Source: Prolixibacteraceae bacterium (GTDB lineage Bacteria > Bacteroidota > Bacteroidia > Bacteroidales > Prolixibacteraceae). Taken from it: a stretch of 64,000 nt of DNA. Location: positions 62,001 to 126,000 of the forward strand of contig JAIBEZ010000044.1 of assembly GCA_019459485.1 (NCBI GenBank). Reading direction: 5' to 3'. The notes under the pieces were generated by a model. The model did not search any database. It was not told the DNA's origin and saw only the letters and a program-made list of their open reading frames with translations. The translations under genes and the position numbers were made by a program. Shown here in pieces: positions 23,669 to 34,211 of this stretch (position 1 is its first letter; each line of letters begins with the position of its first letter).

Positions 23669-25960
23669 ATGGAAAATCAGAAAAATCAGGAAGCATTAAA
23701 TTACCACAAGGAAGGACGGCCCGGTAAAATTCAGGTTGTACCCACCAAACCATACAGTACCGCACGTGATTTGGCGCTTGCGTATTCACCCGGCGTGGCT
23801 ATACCATGTCTGGAGATTCAAAAAGATCAACAATGTGCCTACGACTACACGGCCAAAGGAAATCTGGTTGCTGTAATTTCGAATGGGACAGCAGTGCTTG
23901 GTCTGGGCGATATTGGTGCGCTTGCCGGAAAACCGGTAATGGAAGGAAAAGGTCTGTTATTTAAAATTTTTGCGGATATCGACGTGTTTGATATTGAAGT
24001 GGATGAAAAAGATCCGGCGAAATTTATTGAAGTAGTGAAAGCTATTTCATGCACATTTGGCGGAATCAATCTCGAAGATATTAAAGCTCCCGAATGTTTT
24101 GAAATTGAGGAAAAACTGAAGGAAGCCTTAGACATACCGCTCATGCACGATGACCAGCATGGAACTGCTATTATTTCAGCAGCTGCGCTGATCAATGCCC
24201 TAGAAATGGTTGGCAAGAAAATCGAGGACATTAAAATCGTTGTCAATGGCGCCGGAGCTGCCGCTTCGTCGTGTACCACGCTTTACATGGCACTTGGCGC
24301 CAAACTCGAAAACATTGTGATGGTCGATAGCAAAGGTGTTATTTCAACACGTCGTACCGATCTGAACAGCCGCAAGCTTCCGTTTGCAACCAATCTTCCG
24401 TGCAATACGCTGGAAGAAGCTGTTGCCGGTTCCGATGTTTTTCTTGGACTTTCAGTTGAAGGTTGTCTTACTCAGGACATGGTCCGAAGCATGGCAGCCG
24501 ATCCGCTTGTGTTTGCATGCGCCAATCCAAATCCTGAAATTTCGTACGCCGACGCAATCGCTTCACGTCCGGACATTATTTTTGCAACCGGCCGTAGCGA
24601 CTATCCCAACCAGGTGAACAATGTACTGGGATTCCCATATATTTTCCGTGGTGCATTGGATGTACGTTCAACGGGCATCAACGAAGCAATGAAGATTGCT
24701 GCGGTGCTTGCGATTGCCGAGCTGGCCAAAAAGCCTGTTCCTGAAGTTGTAACTGCGGCATACAACACCAAACACCTGAGTTTTGGCCGCCAGTATATTA
24801 TCCCAAAACCTTTGGATCCAAGACTGTTGATTACTGTTGCGCCAGCTGTTGCAAAAGCTGCAATGGAAAGTGGGATTGCCCGCAAACCAATTGAAGACTG
24901 GGATAAATATGCTGATGAGTTACGTCAGCGAATGGGTCTCGACAATAAACTGATCCGCGGACTGACCGAAAAAGCCAAAGAAAATCCGAAACGGGTGGTT
25001 TTTGCCGAAGCCAACCACATCAATATGCTGAAAGCTGCACAAATAGCCCGTTCCGAAGGAATCTGCATTCCTATTCTTCTGGGAAATGAAGAACGTATAG
25101 AGAAAATTATTGCTGAAAATACAATAGAGCTTGAAGGTGTTGAAATTGTGAACCTGCGTCACGACCGCGAAGAAGCCAAACGTCAGAAATATGCAAAAAT
25201 GCTGACTGCCAAACGTCAGCGCGAAGGGATGACTTACAGCGAAGCTTATGAAAAAATGTTCGACCGCAACTATTTTGGGATGATGATGGTGGAAGCAGGC
25301 GATGCCGACGCCTTTATTACCGGAGTTTATACCAAATACAACGATGCCATTATTCCGGCCATCGAAATTGTGGGTATGCGCGAAGGACTCAACCACATTG
25401 CCGGATTGAACATTGTGACCACAAAACTTGGAACTTTCTTTTTTGCCGATACGATGGTAAATAACCACCCGTCAAAAGAAACCCTGATCGATATTGCCAA
25501 ACTTGCACATGATTCGGTTCGATTGTTCAATACAGAACCGGTGATGGCAATGCTTTCGTACTCCAACTTTGGAGAGCGGGCAGCAGGAAGTCCGGCGATG
25601 GTGCACGAAGCGGTTGAATATTTGCACAAAAACAATCCTGAAATGCTGATTGACGGCGAGATGCAGGTGAATTTTGCGCTTGATCGCGAATTGCGCCGCG
25701 ACAAATTTCCATTCTCGAAAATTGACGGGATGAACGTAAATACCCTTATTTTCCCGAACCTCAGTTCAGCAAGTATTGCCTACAAACTGATGCTTGAAAT
25801 CGGGATGAGCGAAACCATCGGGCCAATCCAGATGGGATTAAACAAACCGGTTCATATCCTGAATGTGGAAAGTTCGGTTCGCGATATCCTCAACATGGTT
25901 ACCATTGCGGTGGTTGATGCCCAGGTGGAAGAACAAAAGCTGTTAAACCATCGGAAGTAA
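23669..25960 (+). CDS. maeB: NADP-dependent malic enzyme with phosphotransacetylase-like C-terminal domain
   Basis: Oxidative decarboxylation of malate to pyruvate and CO2, producing NADPH. The 763-residue length matches the MaeB class. The malic-enzyme half (about 1-410) has YSPGVAIPC, IMHDDQHGTA-type metal and catalytic residues (here PLMHDDQHGTAII) and the nucleotide-binding IVVNGAGAAASS. The second half (about 430-755) is a PTA_PTB domain (RVVFAEANHINML, ITGVYTKYNDAI, FPNLSSASIAYKL) that is usually catalytically inactive and mediates allosteric control by acetyl-CoA. Monocistronic. Confidence 0.95.
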   Translation: MENQKNQEALNYHKEGRPGKIQVVPTKPYSTARDLALAYSPGVAIPCLEIQKDQQCAYDYTAKGNLVAVISNGTAVLGLGDIGALAGKPVMEGKGLLFKIFADIDVFDIEVDEKDPAKFIEVVKAISCTFGGINLEDIKAPECFEIEEKLKEALDIPLMHDDQHGTAIISAAALINALEMVGKKIEDIKIVVNGAGAAASSCTTLYMALGAKLENIVMVDSKGVISTRRTDLNSRKLPFATNLPCNTLEEAVAGSDVFLGLSVEGCLTQDMVRSMAADPLVFACANPNPEISYADAIASRPDIIFATGRSDYPNQVNNVLGFPYIFRGALDVRSTGINEAMKIAAVLAIAELAKKPVPEVVTAAYNTKHLSFGRQYIIPKPLDPRLLITVAPAVAKAAMESGIARKPIEDWDKYADELRQRMGLDNKLIRGLTEKAKENPKRVVFAEANHINMLKAAQIARSEGICIPILLGNEERIEKIIAENTIELEGVEIVNLRHDREEAKRQKYAKMLTAKRQREGMTYSEAYEKMFDRNYFGMMMVEAGDADAFITGVYTKYNDAIIPAIEIVGMREGLNHIAGLNIVTTKLGTFFFADTMVNNHPSKETLIDIAKLAHDSVRLFNTEPVMAMLSYSNFGERAAGSPAMVHEAVEYLHKNNPEMLIDGEMQVNFALDRELRRDKFPFSKIDGMNVNTLIFPNLSSASIAYKLMLEIGMSETIGPIQMGLNKPVHILNVESSVRDILNMVTIAVVDAQVEEQKLLNHRK

Positions 25961-26020
25961 ATAAGAAGAGGAAACCGGATTTCCGGACGATATGAATACC
26001 AGGATAAAATTGAAAAAACA

Positions 26021-26374
26021 ATGGAGAGCATTCAAACATTAAAAACAAAGCGACTTTTCCCAATCCTGCTTTTCCTTTCTGCAATGATGGTCTTCGGAAC
26101 GGGTTGCTCAGTCTTTGGCCGGAAAAATCTATCAGGGGGTGAAGTCATCAGTTCCAGACCCTACGGGCGGCTGAAGCCCGGCGAAGTCGATAATATGTCG
26201 GGAACGAAGAATATTATGCCACCCAAAAAGGATAACAAGTCGGGCGGCAAGGCCAAAAAGGCGAACGAAAAATCTGGAAAATCCAAAAAAATGAGTAAAA
26301 AGTCTGATGAAAAGAACAATGACCAGCAGGGGCATTGGCAGACAAAAAAGAGCAAGAGGAAATATGGCAGATAA
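26021..26374 (+). CDS. Small basic lipoprotein (paralogue 1)
   Basis: A 117-residue lipoprotein: the signal sequence ends FGTGCSVF (lipobox Cys near 29). The mature part has GEVISSRPYGRLKPGEVDNMSGTKN and then a Lys/Ser/Asn-rich tail with many KKS-type motifs. It shares a layout with the next gene: Cys, a GxVI-S-R-x-GR-x-PG segment, and a strongly cationic end. Short proteins of this kind (PPGQxKK..G..SAK..APGQ) recur in Bacteroidota, often annotated misleadingly. Function unknown; the cationic tail suggests binding to envelope polyanions. Confidence 0.7.
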   Translation: MESIQTLKTKRLFPILLFLSAMMVFGTGCSVFGRKNLSGGEVISSRPYGRLKPGEVDNMSGTKNIMPPKKDNKSGGKAKKANEKSGKSKKMSKKSDEKNNDQQGHWQTKKSKRKYGR

Positions 26375-26472
26375 GTCAGGATTGGTTTGGCCGGAAAGCG
26401 AAAATCAATTTCTTCTGTTTTAATGGAATAAAGTTGCTTACTTTGAACGAAACAACAATTTTGAGACACGCA

Positions 26473-26694
26473 ATGAAGACAAAGAAACACTTACTTATCC
26501 TCCTGCTCTTTTCAGTATTTTTAGTATTCGGATCGGGTTGCACGATCATAAAACCGCAACAACGTTCAAAAGGGGTGGTTATTCATTCCAATCGCAGCGG
26601 ACGGATTCCTCCCGGACAAATGAAAAAATTAACCGGAGCAAAAAGTGCAAAACATTATGCACCGGGGCAGCAGAAAAAACACAAAAGAAAATAA
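26473..26694 (+). CDS. Small basic lipoprotein (paralogue 2)
   Basis: A 73-residue lipoprotein starting MKTKKHLLI with lipobox FGSGC. The mature region, GVVIHSNRSGRIPPGQMKK, and the tail SAKHYAPGQQKKHKRK are characteristic of a small Bacteroidota family with no firm function. It lies 98 bases after paralogue 1 and is probably an old tandem duplicate. I use the ATG at 26473 because it gives a complete lipoprotein signal; a longer in-frame reading from 26335 overlaps the previous gene and has no export signal at its start. An excellent terminator follows. Confidence 0.72.
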   Translation: MKTKKHLLILLLFSVFLVFGSGCTIIKPQQRSKGVVIHSNRSGRIPPGQMKKLTGAKSAKHYAPGQQKKHKRK

Positions 26695-26698
26695 GGCG

Positions 26699-26730
26699 AA
26701 AAGTCCGGAGTAATTAACTCCGGACTTTTT
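26699..26730 (+). terminator. Intrinsic terminator after the lipoprotein pair
   Basis: AAAAGTCCGGAGT pairs with ACTCCGGACTTTT around a short AT loop, and T-rich sequence follows (TTTTTGTTTTTTT). Confidence 0.9.
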
Positions 26731-26767
26731 GTTTTTTTTAATACTCCATGAGTATGTTGATATTGTG

Positions 26768-27095
26768 ATGATAATATGCCAATATGTGAATATTATGCAT
26801 TGAATAATGAAAATAATATTTCTATTACGTATTTTTTGTGGTGAATTATGGAACTACAATTTGTAGAGCGAACTCCATGCGTTGGTTCATGAAACTACAA
26901 TTTGTAGAGCGAACTCTATGCGTTGGTTAATGAAACTACAATTTGCATAACGAATAATATGCGTTGGTTCATGGAAATACTATTTACAATACGAATAACC
27001 TGCTCATGCTCATGAAAATACTATTTACAATGCGAATAACCTGCTCATGTTCATGAAAAATAAATTTTCAATACGAATAACAAACTTTAGTTGGC
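26768..27095. repeat. Tandem array of seven to eight 41-bp units
   Basis: Seven units of exactly 41 bp run without gaps from 26809 (starts 26809, 26850, 26891, 26932, 26973, 27014, 27055); an eighth at 26768 is recognisable by its tail. Neighbouring units are most alike (second with third, fifth with sixth), as expected from stepwise duplication. Two units contain the perfect palindrome CTACAATTTGTAG. The shared core is an AT-rich stretch, then ACGAATAA or GCGAACTC, and an end resembling GCGTTGGTTCAT. The period is not a multiple of 3 and there are no spacers, so it is neither coding nor CRISPR. It ends 88 bases before the HTH gene. Confidence 0.88.
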
Positions 27096-27182
27096 GAATT
27101 ATTATCTTTATAACGTTCAGGATATATTTCTGAAATAGAATAAATTGATTGATTCAAACATCAAACTAAACAAAAATAAGCC

Positions 27183-27500
27183 ATGAAAAGTCTGGAAAAA
27201 GAAGCCACCCGCCTGATTAAGCTGAAACTAAAGGAAAAAGAAGGCTGGAACAGCTCGGTTCTGGCCGAAAAACTGGCGATGCATCCGAGTTCGGTAGCCA
27301 AAATGTTGGTAGCCGGACAGATCAAACTTGACCGGTTGAAACAAATCTCCGAACTGCTGGGATATAATTTTCTGCGGGCGCTGGCCGATCAGATCGACGT
27401 AAACGATCCACCCCGCTACTCCGCAGAGCCCGCAACCAGGGAACGCATCCGCGAACTTGAAATTGAAAATGCGGTTTTGATGAAAGTGTTGGGAAAATAG
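27183..27500 (+). CDS. Small HTH (Xre/Cro-like) DNA-binding protein
   Basis: A 105-residue protein with an HTH domain at about 20-70 (SVLAEKLAMHPSSVAKMLVAGQIKLDRLKQISELLGYNF) and a C-terminal helix with heptad character (RERIRELEIENAVLMKVLG) that probably dimerises. Similar small regulators are widespread in Bacteroidota. It starts 88 bases after the 41-bp array, which makes autoregulation through the array a reasonable hypothesis. The following unknown gene begins 23 bases downstream, so the two form a likely operon. Confidence 0.82.
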   Translation: MKSLEKEATRLIKLKLKEKEGWNSSVLAEKLAMHPSSVAKMLVAGQIKLDRLKQISELLGYNFLRALADQIDVNDPPRYSAEPATRERIRELEIENAVLMKVLGK

Positions 27501-27523
27501 TTGGTCTCTAAAATTTGTCGGAT

Positions 27524-28756
27524 ATGCCTAAAGCGAAAAAAAAGCGTAATCAAACAGGACATCAGAAACAGGTTAATGCGCAACAGAACAACGAATTTCT
27601 GAATAAATTGCGAAATTCGTTCAAAACCATCGTTGGCGAAGATGTGTTTAAGTTCATCCCGTCGAATGACTATAAATTATTAATATACGGACGGGCAAGA
27701 CCAATCATAGCAGTTTCTGAGAAAGGTCAATCAATTCCGCCAAAAATAATTGAAGCCATTCAGCTATTAATCAATTTTTATATCAAAAAGGAGATGATGC
27801 CTGCTGAATTCTCTCTTAAACCAATTTCAATTATTGATTTTTACACCACGGGTTTAACGTTTTCGACTTATTGCACTTATCTCGAAAATAATGACATTAA
27901 ATACAAAAACGCTGATCAGGTTAAAACGCTGATTTCGAACAGCAACCTGGAACTAAACAAACAGTTTGATATCCTCTACGATAAGCTGGTCCTTCGACTT
28001 TTTCCTTTTTTGATTCAGACTACAAATAGTTTTTGGGAAGGTTATTTTTCGTATCGATTTAATATTTCGAACTCAGAGGATGTTGTCGGTTTACAATACC
28101 AGGTTGTGGTCAAACAACACGAGCTTGAAAAACGACAATTTCTGCTGTCGGATAGTGTACGGCCAGCTTTCCGGATTGGCTGGACATTTAAAGACAATGC
28201 ATTTGAATGGATTTCTTTGTTGCCATCAGAGCTGGGGATAAAATCGTTGCCTGAGGATCAGCAGATTCCTGTTTATATACAATCACATGCGATTCAGCGG
28301 ATTTTTGAACGTCTTGACTGTATTCACAGATATGTTCTTATTTCAAGTATTTATCTCTCAATAGGAAAATGTGTGTGCATTAAAGACAGGGGTAAATTTA
28401 TAATTGAGTTTGTGATCCTTGATGTAAAAGTAGGCTATCTGAGCGCCGTAATGTCTGAGGGTAAACTGGTCATCAGAACCTTTCTGTTTCTTACATTTAA
28501 CGGAACTCCTGAAGGGAAGCGGCTTGAAGAATTTATCGGGCTAAAAGCGCTCGATACCAAATATCTGAAAATGGATAAACTCAGCTCGTTTATGACAGGT
28601 AAACTGAAGGAAAATGATGAATTAAGAGCGATATTCGAAAAGGCCGATTGTCTGCATTTGGTTGAATTGTACGACAAGCTGGATAAGTTCAGCGAGGTTC
28701 ATCCCGATCATTCGCCCGTTGAAATGTTGACGCGTTACCTTGAAACGGAAAAGTAG
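27524..28756 (+). CDS. Conserved hypothetical protein, partner of the HTH gene
   Basis: A 410-residue soluble protein that I do not recognise. It starts with a basic tail (PKAKKKRNQTGHQKQ) and has no membrane segment or signal. Its middle is beta-rich. Its most distinctive segment, near residues 250-270, is IQSHAIQRIFERLD, a His/Arg/Glu pattern that could be an active site of a nuclease-like or BECR-type fold, though that is speculation. The C-terminal part is helical and acidic. An alternative TTG start at 27515 would add three residues; the ATG at 27524 is preferred. The stop codon lies inside a 29-base palindrome. Operon with the HTH gene. Confidence 0.72.
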   Translation: MPKAKKKRNQTGHQKQVNAQQNNEFLNKLRNSFKTIVGEDVFKFIPSNDYKLLIYGRARPIIAVSEKGQSIPPKIIEAIQLLINFYIKKEMMPAEFSLKPISIIDFYTTGLTFSTYCTYLENNDIKYKNADQVKTLISNSNLELNKQFDILYDKLVLRLFPFLIQTTNSFWEGYFSYRFNISNSEDVVGLQYQVVVKQHELEKRQFLLSDSVRPAFRIGWTFKDNAFEWISLLPSELGIKSLPEDQQIPVYIQSHAIQRIFERLDCIHRYVLISSIYLSIGKCVCIKDRGKFIIEFVILDVKVGYLSAVMSEGKLVIRTFLFLTFNGTPEGKRLEEFIGLKALDTKYLKMDKLSSFMTGKLKENDELRAIFEKADCLHLVELYDKLDKFSEVHPDHSPVEMLTRYLETEK

Positions 28757-28781
28757 AGACAGGGCATTGCCCTGTCTCTAC
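28753..28781. repeat. Perfect palindrome overlapping the stop codon
   Basis: GTAGAGACAGGGCA and TGCCCTGTCTCTAC are separated by one base. The stop codon TAG of the preceding gene is part of the left arm. It could act as a terminator hairpin; no T-run follows. Confidence 0.8.
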
Positions 28782-28809
28782 CGGGGTCAAAGAAAACGCG
28801 GAGGAAACC

Positions 28810-28826
28810 CAACCCGTAACGGGTTG
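28810..28826. repeat. Short palindrome CAACCCGT-A-ACGGGTTG
   Basis: A perfect 8-bp inverted repeat with a one-base centre. This motif occurs as a dispersed element in many Bacteroidota genomes; only one copy was noted in the window. Confidence 0.6.
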
Positions 28827-28843
28827 AATGTAATACCGAAAAA

Positions 28844-28876
28844 AATCCTGACAGGTTTTCAAAACCTGTCAGGATT
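28844..28876. terminator. Perfect 16-bp inverted repeat downstream of gcvP
   Basis: AATCCTGACAGGTTTT and AAAACCTGTCAGGATT flank a single C. It lies between the convergent 410-aa gene and gcvP, about 24 bases beyond the gcvP stop, where it may terminate both transcripts. The same CCTGACAGG-type element is widespread in Bacteroidota. Confidence 0.65.
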
Positions 28877-28899
28877 AACTATTTCAAAAACAATCGTTC

Positions 28900-31764
<2,865 letters not shown>

Positions 31765-31981
31765 ATTTATTAAAGATTTAAGCCTTCCCCAAACCCCCTC
31801 CAACTTCGATAAACTCAGTTACAAAAAGAGTGGACTTAGAGAATCGGTATTTGAATATTTTTTGTTTGAAAGGGCAATATTAATGTTTTCGGAAGTTCTA
31901 TAAAATGATATTAATTGGATAAGCGCTACAACCAAACATTGGTGTCATTGGCTATATTACATGTCAGATGCTACCTTTTTT

Positions 31982-32323
31982 TTATTTAATTGACTCTATT
32001 CTATCAAGATAAACATTTATCAAACTGCTATCTTCTATACTTTTTTCAATATCGTCCCAAATATTTGAAATTATTTCATAAAAGTCTCTCATCTTAAGAT
32101 TTCCAAATTTCAGATGGATAACCTTTGGTGGAGTACCTTTATAAAGCACTTTCAATGAAAAGTCGGCATCTTTCGTTACAATTATCAAATCATGCTGCCT
32201 GGCATAATCCCAAATCTTCTCATCACTCCATGAATCATCCAAATCCTTCACATGCAAATAGTCTGGATTATTCCACAATCCAAAATAGTATGGTAAATTT
32301 GCATCAATCAGATATTTTGCCAT
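31982..32323 (-). CDS. DUF5615 PIN-like toxin
   Basis: A 113-residue PIN-like protein (DUF5615, Mut7-C-like fold). It begins KYLIDANLP, with the acidic Asp of a PIN-type nuclease site, and has the second conserved acidic segment VTKDADF near residue 50. It is encoded directly after a DUF433 gene with a 1-base overlap (TAATG), a known type II toxin-antitoxin pairing. It presumably cleaves RNA when unbound; the target is unknown. Confidence 0.87.
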   Translation of the reverse strand: MAKYLIDANLPYYFGLWNNPDYLHVKDLDDSWSDEKIWDYARQHDLIIVTKDADFSLKVLYKGTPPKVIHLKFGNLKMRDFYEIISNIWDDIEKSIEDSSLINVYLDRIESIK

Positions 32324-32556
32324 TATGCAATCGATCGAATTGAATATTGATGACCCATCAAATCAGCCGCAAATCTCAAACATGCATCAATATCTTCAGA
32401 TACAAGTGTTGGATATTGCTTAAGGATTTCATCCTTGGAATCGCCGGCACTTAAAAATTCTAAAATAGTCTGCACAGTAATTCTTTTACCCCGAATGGTT
32501 GGCTTACCATTGCAAATACTATTATCAACCGTTATCCTGTCAATTAACGAATCCAT
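32323..32556 (-). CDS. DUF433 antitoxin
   Basis: A 77-residue protein with a compact HTH-like DUF433 fold: DRITVDNSICNGKPTIRGKRITVQTILEFLSAG, then LKQYPTLVSEDIDACLRFAADL. It is first in the two-gene operon with the DUF5615 toxin and probably neutralises it and represses the promoter. Confidence 0.88.
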   Translation of the reverse strand: MDSLIDRITVDNSICNGKPTIRGKRITVQTILEFLSAGDSKDEILKQYPTLVSEDIDACLRFAADLMGHQYSIRSIA

Positions 32557-32686
32557 ATAGTTAAATTTTATTCAAAAATAATCATTTAAACTCTATCGGC
32601 AATTTTTACAAGTTCTTTGTCAGTTGGAGCGTTTAAAGCTGCACCTAACAACGATCATTCGGAAAAGGAGTCTTTCAGAAATATTT

Positions 32687-33325
32687 CTATGTCAGAAACG
32701 GATTGTTCTTCTTCTCAAATCCGATGGTGGTTTCGGGGCCATGACCGCAATACACCACGGTTTCTTCCGGAAGAGTGAGCAGTTTGGTTTTAATGTGACC
32801 AACCAACCGTTCAAAACTTCCGCCGGGAAGGTCGGTTCTGCCAACACTTCCGTAGAAAAGTACATCGCCGGCAATAAGTAATTTTTGTTCAGGATTGTAA
32901 AAAACCACGCCACCCGGCGAGTGCCCCGGCGCTTCGATTACCTGCAAATACGAATTTCCGAAAGTAATCTTGTCACCTTCCTGAAAAAATGCGTCCGGAG
33001 GATCGATCGGTTCCATCGGAATGCCAAATAAATCACCATGTTCAGCCGCTTGTTCAACCAGAACAGCTTCATCCGGATGACATTCAAACTTTAGATTGTA
33101 CTTTGTGCGGCAATGAGTGATGCCCATAATGTGATCGAAATGGCAATGGGTATTGATCAGCCTGACCGGTTTCAACTGTTTTTGTGAAATAAACGCGTCG
33201 AGTTCCAGCCGTTCGTTGTCGAAATAGCATCCGGCATCAATAATGACGCATTCGCCGGTTTCATCATAAACTACAAAAGTATTTTCCTGAACCTGGTTAA
33301 AGGTGAATTTTTTTATCTGCATCAT
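32687..33325 (-). CDS. MBL-fold metallo-hydrolase (glyoxalase II-like)
   Basis: A 212-residue beta-lactamase-fold hydrolase. The metal-binding motif THCHFDH is near residues 59-65, with further ligands at GHSPGG near 134 and YCGHGPET near 195. It lacks the C-terminal HAGH-type domain of true glyoxalase II and fits the short cytosolic YcbL-type group, which acts on thioester-like or unknown substrates. Located between pcm and the toxin-antitoxin pair. Confidence 0.9.
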   Translation of the reverse strand: MMQIKKFTFNQVQENTFVVYDETGECVIIDAGCYFDNERLELDAFISQKQLKPVRLINTHCHFDHIMGITHCRTKYNLKFECHPDEAVLVEQAAEHGDLFGIPMEPIDPPDAFFQEGDKITFGNSYLQVIEAPGHSPGGVVFYNPEQKLLIAGDVLFYGSVGRTDLPGGSFERLVGHIKTKLLTLPEETVVYCGHGPETTIGFEKKNNPFLT

Positions 33326-33333
33326 TTTTAAAG

Positions 33334-33418
33334 ATTTACGATTGAATTATTTACTATTTACCATTGAGTCCTTGAACGAGCAATAAATCGTAAATAGTCA
33401 ATGAATAAATTGTAAATA
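33334..33418. repeat. AT-rich imperfect inverted repeat
   Basis: Words TTTACGATT and ATTTACTATTTACCATTGA on the left are matched by AATCGTAAA, AGTCAATGAATAAATTGTAAAT on the right. It fills the gap between pcm and the MBL gene and looks like a dispersed intergenic element. Confidence 0.5.
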
Positions 33419-33423
33419 CAACT

Positions 33424-34074
33424 TTACTTGTCTGTTCCTTTTAACATCGGAACAAACACATAAGTTCCGTGTGTTTCCTTGTAATATTCGGTGTCGCTGG
33501 TTTTTACAAGAACGTACATGGTTTGTTTTTCGCGGGGGCCCATCGGAATCACCATGCGTCCGCCCACTTTTAGCTGTGAAAGCAATTCTTCAGGAATTAC
33601 AGGAGCTCCGGCAGTTACAATGATTCTGTCGAACGGGCCGTAAGTTGGCAATCCTTTGTAGCCATCGCCAAAGAAAAATTTGGGGTGATAGCCGATTTGC
33701 GGAAGGATCGACTGTACTTTCAGGTACAATTCGCGCTGGCGTTCGATGGTGTAAACGGTAGCGCCCATTTCCAACAAAACGGCTGCCTGATAGCCCGATC
33801 CGGTGCCGACTTCAAGAATTTTATCGTGCCGCCCAACCTGTAAAAGCTGCGTTTGCATGGCCACTGTAAATGGCTGGCTGATTGTTTGGCCTGCCCCAAT
33901 CGGGAAAGCCTGGTCTTTGTATGCAAACTGAATAAAACTGCTGTCCATAAACAGGTGACGCGGCACATTACCGATCGCTTCCAGTACTTTTTCGTCTTTA
34001 ACACCCTTGATGCGAATACCTTCCACCATTCTTTTCCGTAAACCCTGATGACGCAATGTATCCTGAAACTCCAT
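33424..34074 (-). CDS. pcm: Protein-L-isoaspartate O-methyltransferase
   Basis: SAM-dependent repair enzyme that methylates isoaspartyl residues in damaged proteins. The 216-residue length is normal. It has the N-terminal AIGNVPRHLFMD, IGAGQTISQPFTVAMQ, the SAM motif ILEVGTGSGYQAAVL near residues 80-94, and VTAGAPVIPEEL. Monocistronic, or in one unit with the downstream MBL gene. Confidence 0.95.
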   Translation of the reverse strand: MEFQDTLRHQGLRKRMVEGIRIKGVKDEKVLEAIGNVPRHLFMDSSFIQFAYKDQAFPIGAGQTISQPFTVAMQTQLLQVGRHDKILEVGTGSGYQAAVLLEMGATVYTIERQRELYLKVQSILPQIGYHPKFFFGDGYKGLPTYGPFDRIIVTAGAPVIPEELLSQLKVGGRMVIPMGPREKQTMYVLVKTSDTEYYKETHGTYVFVPMLKGTDK

Positions 34075-34211
34075 AAGATTAACCTTTTTTCAAATTTAGC
34101 TAAATACAGGCCCGAAAAAACCTGCATAAATAAACATTATTAACAATCGACGTTGAAAAGTATTTAAGCCAACAATATTAAGGATTTTTAATTTATTCCT
34201 ATTTTGCGTGT

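Noticed and set aside
26768-27095. CRISPR array
   Set aside because: The 41-bp units are contiguous and diverged with no unique spacers, and no cas gene is near.
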